From: Bathynomus jamesi
Taxonomy: Eukaryota; Arthropoda; Malacostraca; Isopoda; Cirolanidae
NCBI GenBank assembly: GCA_023014485.1
Contig: JAJOZX010007493.1
Location: forward strand, 162,338 to 226,337
Reading direction: 5' to 3'
DNA length: 64,000 nucleotides
The position numbers were made by a program, and so were the translations under genes. Each line of letters opens with the position of its first letter. Position 1 is the first letter of the stretch. Positions 9,681-20,319 of this stretch are shown piece after piece. The notes under the pieces are model-generated. The model saw only the letters and a list, made by a program, of their open reading frames with translations. It ran no database searches and had not been told where the DNA came from.

Positions 9681-12125
9681 GTCATGTTGAGACTACACTG
9701 AATGTTGTGGGGGAGGGTTTGGGGAGGGTTGTGGGGGAGGGTTTTGGTGTGAAGGAATTTCTTTCTGTGAGACATTAGAACAGTGTGTTAACACTTGTCT
9801 TCTTAGGTAGTAGGCCTAGTCGCTCAGTGATCGAGAGATTTTTAATATGATCGGAATATTATAAAACTTTATTTAAAGTGATTTATATAGAGATAATATT
9901 GATTTTATTATAAAATGCTTGTATAATGTATTATATAATTTTAGTTTATTTATGTAATATATTATATATTTATATAATATATTATATATACTTATAAAAA
10001 TATATTATATATATTAATTATATAATGTTTTGATGTTACAGGATATTTTGTGATTGTGAATTTTTCTTAAAAATATATGGCATCAAATACTAAATATAAA
10101 CATTTCACTAGAGAACATATGAAGTGTGCCATATTTGAAGTACCTTGTGAGATGAGTGATATGCAACTACCAACTTATAACTGCATTATGAAAAATTACC
10201 TGTTCACAAAACATTTAGTGAAGGAGCAGATGAATAACAAGGAGCCTTCATTTTCTGAAATAGCAGAGGCAGTTTCCAAAAAGGTAGAAAATATTTGGAA
10301 GAAGGCCTCTTTGCCAATAGTTTCACATACACGCGTTTTACAGATGATGCGAGTGTACCATGATAAATACAGGTCCTTATTAAAGCCATACAAGTCACGC
10401 AAGGATCAGCCTAAGTACAAAAATCAGCTTGAAGAATTTGAAAACTCTTCAAAATGCACTTTGTTTGACATCTGCACCTGCAAATGTAAGGAGTTTAGGA
10501 GATGCTCATGTGAAAAGAGTAAGAAAGTCCCTCCAAAAGAGCAGGATTTTTTAAATGACCAACGAACACGCAGAATAATGGTGATAGGAAGCATTGACAT
10601 AACACACACAAGACGATTACAAGCAAGAGAACATCGAAAGGAAATGGAAAAAGCACGTCTGGAATCCTCACAAACAACTAGTGCTGCTATAACCAATACG
10701 TCCAACTTACAAATCGAAACAGAGACAAGTGAACTTCAACAACTAGAAGAGATATCTGAAGATAATGAGGAAGATACAACCTCGACTCAATATGTAATAT
10801 CAGAACAACAGATGCGTGAGCCACTGCCTTCATTAGCAATTACTTGTGATAGATTTAAAATGTCGGACAGAGCTGGGGCTGCTATTGCTTCTGCAGTATT
10901 GGCAGATCTTAAAATTGTTACTCCCGAAGACAAAGGGAATATTATAGACAGAAGTAAGCTAAGACGTGAAAGACAAAAACAGAGAAAGGAACTACAACAG
11001 ATAGGAGAGCCAAAAACCATGCGGGGATTATACTTTGATGGCAGAAAGGATAAAACAATGATTCAAGTCCAGGAGAGTGATGGCTCTAACCACCAAAGAA
11101 CCAAACGCGAAGAGCATATCAGCATAATATCTGAACCACACTCTCTGTACTTTGCACATGTGACACCTTCCAGTGGCAAAGCTAAATACATTTGCACAGC
11201 GCTAGTGAATTGCTTGAAAGAAAGGAATGTTGATATAGGGAACATCGTTGCAGTTGGCTGTGATTCGACAGTGGTTAACACTGGTAGTATTGGAGGCACA
11301 ATAAGATTACTGGAAGAAGCCTTTAATAAGCCATTGCAGTGGCTGATATGCCTTTTACACTTTCATGAACTTCCATTGCGCCATCTGTTTCATCACTTGG
11401 ATGGTACCACTACTGGACCAAGAGCATTTTCAGGAGAAATTGGCCGAGCACTTTCAGACTGTGAAAAGCTTCCCATAGTTAACTTCAAACCCATTGAAAT
11501 TCAAGAGGACATGTGTGAAGTTGATGTAGATGACATAAGTACTGACCAGAAATACCTTCTTGAAATTCACAAGGCTATATCAAGTGTAACATTCTCAAAG
11601 ACTCTTAGTCATAAGAGTCCAGGCAATATATCACATTCAAGGTGGCTCACCACAGCAAACAGGACTCTGCGGTTATATGCAAGCACAGAGAATCCTTCAG
11701 GCAATTTACAAGAATTAGCTACTTTCATTGTTAGGGTATACGCACCGATGTGGTTTCAGATAAAGCGTAAACCATTATGCCAATATGGTGCTAAACATAT
11801 GTGGCATATGATTGCAAGAAGCCGGTATCTCCGTGAAGAGCTTAGGAGAGTACATGACTCAGTCATTCAGCGAAATGCATATTACGCAAATCAAGAAAAC
11901 ATTCTCATTGCAATGATAGCTGATGAAAGGGAGCATGTGCGTCAGTTGGGATTTAGGCGTATCATAAAAGCAAGGGCATGCATTCAAGAAACAGATGTTA
12001 TCAGGTATTTTAAGGTGCCAGAAATAAATTTTTTGCCAAAGACTATACAGATCTCATTATGTGGCAAGATTTTCAGATAGCAGAACCACCGATAACCAAA
12101 GGAGTTTCTCTTGATGATATTGAAT

Positions 12126-12961
12126 CAGGGCCGGATTAAGACCTTTAGAGGCCCTAAGCACTTAAAAGATTTTGGTGCCCCATATATATGTAATTCAAAA
12201 TATAAACAAAAATAAACCATAAAATAAAATTTTATTTTTTGAAATGAAACAAAACTTACAGTAAGATGGAAAATAATGTTTATTTTTGTATACTTCCACT
12301 TCATTTATATTTGAAAAGTTTTCTCCTACTTTTTTTAATTGCAAAGTCTTTGATCAGATCCTCAAAACTAATCTTACGTAACACATCTGCTTCTATACTT
12401 AGTAGAGATAAGGCATCCAGCCTGCCTTGTTGCATAGTTGTTCTGTTGGTATTTTTAATATACTTCAACTGAGAAAATGAACGCTCAGCTGAGCAATTTG
12501 TGACCATTAATGTTAAAAATATACGAAAGGCAATTTCTACATTTGGGAAGGCACACTCAATACTGTCTTCTACAATTATTTTATAAAGTTCAGCATGACT
12601 GAATCTTGTTTTTACATTTACTATAGCACACGAAAATATTTAATCTATATGTATTTTTAATATGGCGCTCAAAGATTTGATATAAACAAAATAATAACGC
12701 AAAGCGTAAAGTGTGTGATTACAACGAAATATATTTCTCTCAAAAGGGTTGTTGTTCACTACAAATTCAAACAATGAAAAAAAAAAATACTATATATGAA
12801 TATATATAATTCAGTTTTCAACAGCTTATAGGCTATAAGCCGCGATTATAATAGTATAATAAATCCATGGTAAATCCGACAATGGAAAATTTCTGTGGTG
12901 CCCCCCTTCCCTTGATGCCCTAAGCACGGGCTTATTTTGCTTAATGGTTAATCCGGCCCTG
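12126..12961 (-). mobile_element. hAT element remnant, nested, 8-bp target duplication
   Basis: Termini CAGGGCCGGATTAAG and CTTAATGG...ATCCGGCCCTG are inverted. The flanks are the perfect 8-bp duplication TATTGAAT (12118-12125 and 12962-12969). Removing the element restores an uninterrupted stretch of the host transposase frame. The interior is AT-rich with one hAT-derived coding scrap, so it is a deleted, non-autonomous copy. Confidence 0.93.
12301..12507 (-). pseudogene. hAT C-terminal dimerisation domain remnant
   Basis: The 68-codon frame reads NCSAERSFSQLKYIK, RTTMQQGRLDALSLLSIEAD and FEDLIKDFA. This is the hAT dimerisation signature (S-ERSFS-L--IK---R--M...RL--L-LLSIE) of the type fused to zinc-finger MYM-like transposases. 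The catalytic domain is missing. Confidence 0.85.
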
Positions 12962-13334
12962 TATTGAATCATGCATCAAACATGGTACTACTCTTCATTC
13001 ATAATTATTTCAGTTTCCATGTCATACACAAGCCGTAGAGAGATGCGTCAAGCTCGTTACAGACGCTGCTGGATCAGTCTGCGGACCTACAAACAGAGAC
13101 GGTCGGATTCGTGCTACATTAGAATCAAGGAAAAACAGCCAAAATTTGACACAAAAGCAAATTACTAAATAGTCTTCAGCAAGAACCCTTTCTAGAGGGA
13201 GGTTGGTTGGGGAAAGGGTGGTAACTCCGCTAAGGCACGAAATAACGTTTCTTAACTGTCTCAAGCCAGTATAAAGGAGGAGAGACATCCTAATTTATTA
13301 CTGTTCCCTTTTTCAAGTAAATACAGAATCATAC

Positions 13335-13677
13335 TTAATTGTCATTTTTAAGTTAACTTCAGCCCTCTTGTGGCAGCTGAAGATATTAAGCATATAAAAA
13401 GGCATTTTTACAAAACGAATTATTATCATTTACGAATCTTAATCAAACTATTAGATAATTCTACGATAAAATTTTATAATAGTTTGATAAACCTAAAATA
13501 GAAGCATTTTTTCCTTTTTACCCAAAATTGTGTTAACTTTAGCCCCCTGGTGGCAGCTGAAAATATTAAACAAATGAACTTATATTTTGGCAGATATATA
13601 TCGTCCACTAAATGCAACTTTTAATCACTATTAGAACTTCATACTAGAAAAAAAGTATTTTTCGCTCCACCCTAAAT
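13335..13677. repeat. Right terminal inverted repeat of the 4.3-kb transposon
   Basis: Inverted counterpart of 9340-9680, ending AAAAAGTATTTTTCGCTCCA then CCCT, a few bases before the second TACTCACT. Confidence 0.82.
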
Positions 13678-13943
13678 TACTCACTCAACATGACGTGGAA
13701 AAACTCGAGCAAGTTGGTGAGACACGACCTATGCCGTCTAAACCCATGTTGGGAGTCCCCAAGCAGCTTGTACGAATCCAAATGGTCAACGATCCTATCC
13801 GCTATTATCCCCTCTAATAATTTACCTACAACTGAAGTGAGACTAATGGGACGATAGTTCCCTGGACTTTCGTGATCCCCTTTCTTAAAGATAGGGGTCA
13901 CGTTGGCTTCCCTCCAGTCACCAGGCACCTGGCCCATCTCCAA
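13678..13943 (-). pseudogene. CR1 ORF2 reverse transcriptase, N-terminal fingers segment
   Basis: The 88-codon frame reads VPGDWREANVTPIFKKGD, NYRPISLTSVVGKLLE and QHGFRRHRSCLTNLLEF, the start of the CR1 RT domain. It stops at the transposon insertion and resumes at 9339. Confidence 0.88.
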
Positions 13944-14114
13944 CGATTTGTTGAAGACTGTAGCCAGGTGGGGAGCCCTGGTCGCGCACTTCTCGCAACA
14001 CTCTGGGGAGAAACTGGTCTGGCCCAGGAGCCTTACACGCGCTCAGTTTGTCTATTCTATCGGCGATGACTGTCGCGGTACATCGAACACTATCCAGGCC
14101 AGCACCTTCGTGCC

Positions 14115-14938
14115 TCACGCCTGGCTCGGGGATGACGCGGTATCCTCCCTGGTGAACACTCCCGCAAAGTACTCATTAAGCACATTAGCGATGTCCGCGT
14201 CGGAGGTCCGCAGAACGCCGCTTCCGTCCTTTAGTGGACCTATCATGCTTCTAATGGGCTTTCTACTATTAACATAACTGAAGAACTCCTTAGGGTTCCC
14301 CTTGCAGAGGCTTGCCACCCATAGTTCTTCGTTACGTTTCGCTAGTCTAACCTTTGCCTTCACTTCCCTACACAGGCGGACATACGCTTCAGTGTTCTCG
14401 TGGGAACGATTGGCCTTCGCCCTCCTATACGCTACTTTCCTATTTCGGATAGCCAAAGCGATGTCACGATTGAACCACTTAGGCTGCCTTGAAGCAGGTG
14501 TGACCGGTTTTGAGGGTATGGCAGCAGACTGCAGCACCATAAACTCGTCCCGGAATGCACTCCACACCCGCTCAACATCGCCGCCGACCTCTAACCCCAT
14601 CTCACCTACGCTATCCCTGAGGCTAACAAAGTCCGCCCGCCGGAGATCGAGCTTACTGCCTCTCGAGTTACCACGCTTCACCCGAGAGACGCGCACACGG
14701 AACCTAATCAGACCGTGATCCTCCCGCCCAGCGATTCGTCAACGGTGAGGCCAGTGACGAAGTTGTCTTCGGTCGTGAATACTAAGTCTAGAACGCTTTC
14801 GCCTCGTGTAGGCTCGTTGACCCACTGAGTGAGGAATTTCTCATCAGCAAAGACAACTAGCCTCCTCCCTTCAGCATCAGCAGTCCTGTCTTCCCACTTT
14901 ATGCCGCGACAGTTGAAGTCTCCTAAAACTACACACAC
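14115..14938 (-). pseudogene. CR1 ORF2 endonuclease-RT linker
   Basis: Frames at 14708-14938 (LGDFNCRGIKWEDRTAD, the GDFN block of the endonuclease) and 14115-14696 (RKVAYRRAKANRSHENTEAY, ELWVASLCKGNPKEFFSYVN) are separated by a short shift near 14700. The second part is the usual region between the endonuclease and RT domains. A further frameshift near 13940-14115 joins it to the RT. Confidence 0.82.
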
Positions 14939-15363
14939 CCTATCACCTAGCAGGCTACTGAGTTCGGTGTACAGGGCTGTATCCTCCTCGAGGAGGAGTG
15001 CGGAGGTCTGTACACCAAGATTAACCTATAGTTCGTCCCCCCCACGTTCAGATCGACACCAAGCAGCTCCCGTTCCGATCGGAACTGGCAGTCAACCGGA
15101 CTCAACGTGTCCCTGACGTATATTAGTACCCCAACCCCCTCCCCACGGGTGCGGTCTTTGCGAAACATTCTATACCCAGGAATTTCGAACTCCCCAACGT
15201 AGTCCCTACGATCACTATGAATCCAGGACTCGGTAATAGCAACGATATCCTGGTATTCTGATGCTAAGAGCGCCCGTAGCTCGCAAAACTTGTTCCTAAT
15301 TGACCTAGCATTAAAAAGCATTGCACGGAGGGAGCCTTCCCTATTCTGACCGCCCCCTAGCAC
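14939..15363 (-). pseudogene. CR1 ORF2 apurinic-type endonuclease, N-terminal part
   Basis: The frame 14947-15363 begins LRAMLFNARSIRNKFCELRA and contains IVAITESWIH (the catalytic glutamate block) and YRLILVYRPP, as in exonuclease/endonuclease/phosphatase domains of CR1 ORF2. It shifts frame near 14950 before the GDFN block. It nicks target DNA during target-primed reverse transcription (family knowledge). Confidence 0.87.
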
Positions 15364-16657
15364 GACCCGTTTCCCGAACAGCCAGGGCTGTCGGGAGTTG
15401 AAGAGCCCCTCACTAACGAGGGGGCAACTTCCGCAGGAGACTGAGCCCCCTCCAACGTAGGAGGAGGGTCACCCACCTGTACTTCGACGCACCCTTCAGT
15501 TGAAGGTACGTCCGCCACCGGCTCATCCTCATCTCTCCCCGGTGGGGGCCCATCATCTCTCCCCGGACTCGACCTCACCATTCTGTATAGGTGCCGGTCG
15601 AGCAGCGCGCCTAGCACACCTTTACCCTTGTTATTGAGGTGGACACCATCCCTCTGGTAAAGGTCCCACCTACCCGAAAATGCATCGAAGGGGTCAATAA
15701 ACTTCACGCCCAGCGGAACGCACAAGTCTTGTACCCTCTCATTGATGCCAATGACCTTGCTGAGCGCGTGGTCACTGGCATTCATTCGCGGTAAAATACC
15801 CATTAACATTCCCCTGTCTGTCTTCAGTTTTAGATCATCCGCAAGAGACATGATCTCGGTGATGATCCCTTCTGTAAGACCTACCCCACCGCCTTTGAGG
15901 AACAGGTCATTGCCACCAGCGTGGACAACGATCGCAGTCCTCCGACTAGCCACGCGCACCTTCTCTACCTCCTTCCTTAAGTGCGCCGTTCCCCGCCCAG
16001 GTAAGCACCTTACCTTCCTCCCATCCCGGTTTGCAGAAGCAAAGTACTTCTCCTGGCCCCTGATCTGCGAGTCCCCAATCAAAACGGTGTCTTCCTCCTT
16101 CGAGCACAGGAGACTAAAGCGGTTAGAGGTCTTGACAGGGGCAACTGGGGTCTCAGGCTTCGGCTTCGCAGCCTTCTTGCCCGAACCTTTCGAAACCCGT
16201 CGCCACCCATACACGCAGTTACACCACCCGACCCACCCCGACTGGTAGCTACATCCTTCGGTTTCTTTGGGCCATCAGTAGGCCCCTTCCCACCCCTTTT
16301 CTTCATTGGCCCCTTCCCACCCTTCTCTATCGATCCCTTCCCACCCTTCTCTATCAGCCCCTTCTTTGCGCCCTCCCTTTGTTCTAGATACTTAATCTTA
16401 CAGTTTAAATCTGCTGGTGTGTTTTTAATTTGATCTTGTCCACTGGGTTGGATTTCCAGTGCTACGACCCAAGCTTCAAGCTTTTTTACTAATTCCTTTA
16501 GCTCTTTAACTTCCTTTTCGTGGTTGTCTCTAAGTTTGCAAAACAAACATACACTAAGGGATGTGATATCGCTGATACTACCCTCAGGGAAGTCAACGCA
16601 CCAATGATTAACTTTACATTTAAAGCATTCTGCTTTCAATTTAGCTGGCCCTGCCAT
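15357..16657 (-). pseudogene. CR1 ORF1: zinc-knuckle, coiled coil and SGNH esterase domain
   Basis: Two overlapping frames, 16079-16657 and 15357-16214, are joined by a frameshift near 16150. From the N terminus: Cys-rich AECFKCKVNHWC...CLFCKLRDN (zinc binding), a heptad-like EKEVKELKELVKKLEAW coiled coil, a lysine/glycine-rich linker with GGKGS repeats, then an esterase of the SGNH fold: TVLIGDSQIRG (nucleophile Ser block), VVHAGGNDLF and YQRDGVHLNNKG (Asp/His block). Such an esterase is typical of CR1-clade ORF1. ORF2 starts just downstream, around 15363. Confidence 0.88.
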
Positions 16658-16659
16658 AT

Positions 16660-17230
16660 TTTCTCTTTTTTATTTTTTTTTCTGAATACTCTGAATAAGA
16701 TAGTGTTCTAGCAATGAAAACTCCAAAAACGTTCTGACCAGTATATAAAAAGGGGGGGGGGTGAATTCATCCCGCGCGTAGACGCATCCACCTATTTGCA
16801 AGTGACGTTCATCCCTTCCAGAAGACTACACCTCTCCTGCTGCCGCACCGACCAAAGGTCTCCCCAGGGCCGGACAGTCCCAAACGTGTCGCAGCTACCA
16901 ACTGCAAACACTCGCGACGCAGGCGTCACGGATTTTCCGCCAGGAGCGACAGCGAGATGCAGCCCCTTACTAAGTCTTACTAGTCACTCACAAGCGGCCA
17001 GACTCTTAGAATCCAGTGTTCAAGGGATATCCCAGTAAAGCTCTCTCACCTCAGAGCAGTACAGCCAAGCACCATCAATTGGTCACCAAAGAACGGTCGC
17101 AGGGGGCTGGTCAGGCCATTACGCGTTAGGAATGGGCTTAACGGGGCACTAGCCACACTCCATTCATCGCGCCCCTACGCCTGGGACCCCTCCATCCGAG
17201 TCTCTCACAACCTACGAGCGTTAAATGGTG
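16660..17230 (-). promoter_or_regulatory. Putative CR1 5' untranslated region/promoter
   Basis: A GC-rich block upstream of the ORF1 start differs in base composition from the AT-rich surroundings and matches the ORF region's composition. I therefore assign it to the element's 5' UTR with internal promoter. The exact 5' end is not fixed, as no target duplication was found. Confidence 0.45.
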
Positions 17231-17323
17231 TTATTTATAGAGGTTCCAAAGCCTCTCTTCCCATGCATGAGGTAGCAGTAGGGTCCTAATAGTAAAAGAA
17301 GAGAAAAAAACTTAATACTAAGT

Positions 17324-17350
17324 TTTTTTTTTTTTTTTTTTTTTTTTTTT
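17324..17350. repeat. Poly(T) tract
   Basis: A run of about 27 T (poly(A) on the minus strand), perhaps the tail of a processed insertion read leftwards. Confidence 0.8.
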
Positions 17351-17467
17351 GCAGTCAGAGGAGAACAACCTTAACGTAAGCTAAAAGGACAGAGTAGGGA
17401 TGGGATGGGGTCCTAGTAACCCACGGGACGGAATTGTGCAAAATACTTCACCCGCCCTCCCGAAAGA

Positions 17468-17468
17468 G

Positions 17469-17505
<37 letters not shown>

Positions 17506-17600
17506 ACAAGGAGTTACAAGGAAAAGAAGTACCTCAAAAGGCCTTGCGGCCCATACCGAGGAGGTACCAATGGCAACGGGTGCCAGGGAAAATTTTGTAA
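17468..17600 (-). mobile_element. CR1 3'-end fragment beside (GA)n
   Basis: (GA)n at 17468-17503 is followed by GTTACAAGGAGTTACAAGG and about 80 bases of CR1 3' UTR, then unrelated sequence. A heavily truncated copy. Confidence 0.85.
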
Positions 17601-17609
17601 AAGTTTATT

Positions 17610-17800
17610 TTTCTTTCAACTATCCTAGCAGTAGTAGAAAACTGGATAGAAAAGTAGAAGGCTCTCTCCCCACCCTCCGCTCCCTCCCTGCCAGAGGCAG
17701 GTACGGAAAAAGGTTGAAGAAAATACCTTGACCCTGGAAAAGTAGCCAAGGAAATTTTACAGGAAAGTGGAGAATATATAAATAGCTCTATATTTAGCTT
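17610..17800. repeat. Dispersed repeat, second copy near 37320
   Basis: The block with AAGGCTCTC...CCCACCCTCC, GGTTGAAGAAAATACCTTGA and CCAAGGAAATTTTACAGGAA recurs in the same orientation at about 37320-37490. It follows a CR1 3' end in both places, so it may be the tail of a related CR1 subfamily. Confidence 0.72.
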
Positions 17801-17819
17801 GCTCACAGAGACACCGTGC

Positions 17820-17994
17820 AAGCGATCTCCTGCAGAGTTTTCTTATGTTTTAGTCTTAAACTACGAGAGTATTCAGTACTTTGTCTAGCCTATTTTAAAA
17901 CACATTTACACTTTGACTGGAAACAACCTCTGAGGGAAGTTGGTTCCAGATATTAACTATTTTATAGGAAAAGAAATTTCCGCAGACTGAGGTC
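17820..17994 (-). pseudogene. Diverged CR1 3'-end remnant
   Basis: Read leftwards, AAATAGTTAATATCTGGAAC and CCCTCAGAGGTTGTTTCC parallel the WN-LP-EVV region of the neighbouring CR1 copies but are clearly diverged, so this is a second subfamily. Confidence 0.5.
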
Positions 17995-19240
17995 CTAAAT
18001 GTCTTTACACACTCAAATAGTGTGCAAGATTTCGTCTACCTTTTCTTGAACTGATCCACAGAGGAACTGTTCACAACTTCCGAAGGTAACCTGTTCCATG
18101 TGTCACAGATCTTATACGTAAAGTAATTCCCACACACACTAGTCCTAAACCGTTTCAAATCCAACTTCCAACCATTGTTGCGAGTTGGGTTATCATTTAA
18201 ACTAAAAATACTTCTAAAATCGACATCGTTGAACCCGCGTAAGAGCTTGAAAACCTCGATCAGTTGACCGCGCAGCCTCCGAGTTTCAAGCGAAAACAAG
18301 TTCAGGGCGCGTAACCGTCGATTGTAGCCCATATGCCTAACGGAAGGGATTAACTTTGTGGCCCTCGCCTGCACTCGCTCCAGCCTCTCAATATCTTTCC
18401 TGAGGGTGGGCGACCAGAACTGCACAGCATACTCCAGGTGCGGCCGAACAAGGGAATTGTACAGTGAGAGCACAATCTCCTTGTTCCGAAACTGAAATTG
18501 CCTCCTGATATAACCCAATAGTTTCTGGGCTTTCTTTTCCACCTCTACACACTGTTTCGTAAACTTAAGATCGCTGCTAATTAGCACACCCAAGTCCTTT
18601 TCTAAATCAGTCACCTCGATATTACTACCCAACATCGAGTAGTCCGACTTGGGATTGGCGTAGCCAATGTGCATCACTTTGCATTTACCCAAGTTAAACG
18701 GCATTTGCCATTTTTCGGACCACTCTCCTATCCTACCTAGGTCCGCACGCAGTTCCTCGATCGCTTCGGGCGTCCCAACATTGGCCCCAAGCTTGGTGTC
18801 ATCAGCGAATTTGGCGATCCGACTGACGATGCCACTGTCGATATCATTTATGTAAATGATAAACAACAGCGGCCCCAAAACGGAACCCTGAGGAACCCCA
18901 CTAGTGACCGAGGCCCAACCCGAACTAGCCCCTTTAATTACCACCCTCTGCCGCCTATTCCTCAGCCAGTTTTCAATCCACCTACCTATTTCCCCACCGA
19001 TACCCAGCGCGCGCACTTTCGCCATTAGCCGGCGGTGAGGTACCTTATCAAAGGCTTTCTGAAAGTCGAGATAAAGTATATCAATCGCCCTACTCTTATC
19101 GTACTCACTCAACATGACGTGGAAAAACTCGAGCAAGTTGGTGAGACACGACCTATGCCGTCTAAACCCATGTTGGGAGTCCCCAAGCAGCTTGTAGGAA
19201 TCCAAATGGTCAACGATCCTATCAGCTATTATCCCTTCTA
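17995..19240 (-). mobile_element. CR1-type retrotransposon, 5'-truncated copy with open RT frame
   Basis: The leftward copy is truncated at 19240 exactly at a (GA)n array. It contains the longest intact CR1 reading frame in the window and, at 19100-19125, the uninterrupted target site into which the 4.3-kb transposon inserted in the sister copy. Confidence 0.9.
18036..19205 (-). CDS. CR1 ORF2 reverse transcriptase fragment (389 aa, open)
   Basis: The frame runs from QHGFRRHRSCLTNLLEF through YLDFQKAFDKVPHRRLM, GVPQGSVLGPLLFIIYINDI, the catalytic box KFADDTKLGANV (FADD), the thumb (LGKCKVMHIGYANPKSDYSM) and the C-terminal SDLKFTKQCVEVEKKAQKLL...WNRLPSEVVNSSSVDQFKKR. RT motifs 2a-7 are present. 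The endonuclease, ORF1 and first RT motifs are missing, so it cannot act alone, but lack of stops points to recent insertion. Confidence 0.9.
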   Translation of the reverse strand: MDSYKLLGDSQHGFRRHRSCLTNLLEFFHVMLSEYDKSRAIDILYLDFQKAFDKVPHRRLMAKVRALGIGGEIGRWIENWLRNRRQRVVIKGASSGWASVTSGVPQGSVLGPLLFIIYINDIDSGIVSRIAKFADDTKLGANVGTPEAIEELRADLGRIGEWSEKWQMPFNLGKCKVMHIGYANPKSDYSMLGSNIEVTDLEKDLGVLISSDLKFTKQCVEVEKKAQKLLGYIRRQFQFRNKEIVLSLYNSLVRPHLEYAVQFWSPTLRKDIERLERVQARATKLIPSVRHMGYNRRLRALNLFSLETRRLRGQLIEVFKLLRGFNDVDFRSIFSLNDNPTRNNGWKLDLKRFRTSVCGNYFTYKICDTWNRLPSEVVNSSSVDQFKKR

Positions 19241-19268
19241 ATAGAGAGAGAGAGAGAGAGAGAGAGAG

Positions 19269-19361
<93 letters not shown>

Positions 19362-19402
19362 GAGAGGAGAGAGAGAGAGAGAGCGAGAGAGAGAGAGAGA
19401 GC
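19240..19402. repeat. (GA)n microsatellite
   Basis: About 160 bases, nearly pure GA, lie at the truncated 5' end of the CR1 copy. Confidence 0.92.
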
Positions 19403-19483
19403 GTTATCTCCTGCATACTCTATATATATCTATATACAGTATGTCTCTATATATAAAGAGATAGAGTGATCGACACAATGATA

Positions 19484-19627
19484 ATGTGGACGTCATTGAT
19501 GGGGTTAGAGCAATTATGTGCACCAATCCGAACACACCTCCGCTGCCATAAGGACCGCCCATTTTATACCTAACAGACTAGCTTGGGACGAGACAGAGGC
19601 GAGAGACTTATTGTAAGCACTGTACAA
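19484..19627 (-). repeat. Dispersed repeat with promoter-like words (copy 2)
   Basis: Reverse complement of 5067-5216, with the same CCGCCCATTTTATACC block. Confidence 0.7.
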
Positions 19628-19954
19628 TAGACACCAAAACTGATTCAAAAATAAAAAAGGTTTAGGCCTAGTCTTGCTAAGTGTTAAATGGATGTATGAA
19701 TACCGTGTATAACACAGAACTCTTTTATTAATTCCTGCAGTGAAAAGGGTCATGACCTAAGAACTGGAAACCACTTAATTATCGGAATGTGAAGTTTCAT
19801 AGAGTGATTAAGGATTTTATTGTTCAAACACGGAACTTTTTCAGTTGGAAATGAGACGGGGAGAGAGAGCATTTATGGAGGCCAATTTGAAGACACTGTA
19901 TGGTAACATAATCATCCAGTGTTGAGCAGAGTTTGAGGGTATATATCTTGCTCT
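19628..19954. other. Stretch without gene
   Basis: No supported coding or structural feature is seen. Confidence 0.35.
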
Positions 19955-20040
19955 GAAAGCTCTAATTAGGCAGCTGATATTAGTTTCAAAATGAGAGGTG
20001 ACCCAATAAAGGAAGTACAAAGGTGATAGCTTTTGGACAA
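19955..20040 (+). pseudogene. Short RT remnant of the 28-32 kb non-LTR family
   Basis: Reads ADISFKMRGDPIKEVQ after GAAAGCTCTAATTAG, matching the DI-FKM-GE-I-EVQE block found at 28438-28920 and 4560-4620. Confidence 0.55.
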
Positions 20041-20319
20041 GTATTTTGATAAAGTGAGGAATCTAAGAAACTCTCAGTCGATTTTTCAAGTGAGAGAGCT
20101 TTGTTTCCCTGCATGCACAAACAAACACAGGGTGGTGAATGTGAGGTGGTACCATCGGACGCGGGCGCGCGGGCGGGCTCAAGTTGTTTTATGCTTTTTA
20201 AATTTATTTTAATCGTTTTAACTTGAGTGTGTGTGTGACTGGAAGTAACTGACTTTGTGGGGGACTGGGATTGGTGATGCAATAATAATAATAATAAACA
20301 TTATATATGTTCTGCCTAC

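Larger units (their letters stand above)
10077..13172 (+). pseudogene. Transposase-like protein of unassigned superfamily, broken
   Basis: The main frame (667 codons, 10077-12080) has a cysteine cluster DICTCKC...CSC near residues 131-145. An acidic motif YFDGRKDKT (about 322-330) and VGCDSTVVNTG (about 394-404) are followed by CLLHFHELPLR (about 424-434, a CxxH-like motif) and HSRWLTTANR (about 521-530). These resemble the D...D...CxxH...W order of RNase H-fold transposases such as hAT. After a frameshift near 12050 the frame continues (LIMWQDFQIAEPPITKGVS). It is then split by a hAT copy (12126-12969) and ends at TAG 13170-13172 after FPCHTQAVERCVKLVT. I do not know a formal family name. 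Confidence 0.72.
9340..13677 (+). mobile_element. DNA transposon with >300-bp TIRs, inserted in CR1
   Basis: The ends begin AGGGTGGAGCGAAAAATACT and finish with the reverse complement. The inverted repeats run to about 9680 on the left and from about 13335 on the right. Flanks carry TACTCACT on both sides (9332-9339 and 13678-13685), an 8-bp duplication of a sequence present once in the uninterrupted CR1 at about 19110. It encodes one large transposase-like protein. An 8-bp duplication is shared by hAT and P-type elements, but the protein does not look like a standard member of either. A hAT copy is nested inside at 12126. Confidence 0.85.
8138..17230 (-). mobile_element. CR1-type non-LTR retrotransposon, near full length, interrupted
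   Basis: Removing a 4.3-kb insertion at 9340-13677 leaves about 4.7 kb in the normal CR1 order on the minus strand: GC-rich 5' region (16660-17230), ORF1 (16657-15357), ORF2 endonuclease and linker (15363-14115), RT (13943-13678, then 9339-8250) and a short 3' UTR ending GTTACAAGG beside (GA)n. The sequence at the break, TACTCACT then CAACATGACGTGG, is continuous in the copy at 19110-19120, which proves the interruption. The ORFs contain several one- or two-base indels, so the copy looks dead. Confidence 0.88.

Noticed and set aside
14302..16248. Plus-strand open frames over the CR1 ORFs
   Set aside because: They are antisense shadows of the GC-rich CR1 coding strand, without motifs of their own.
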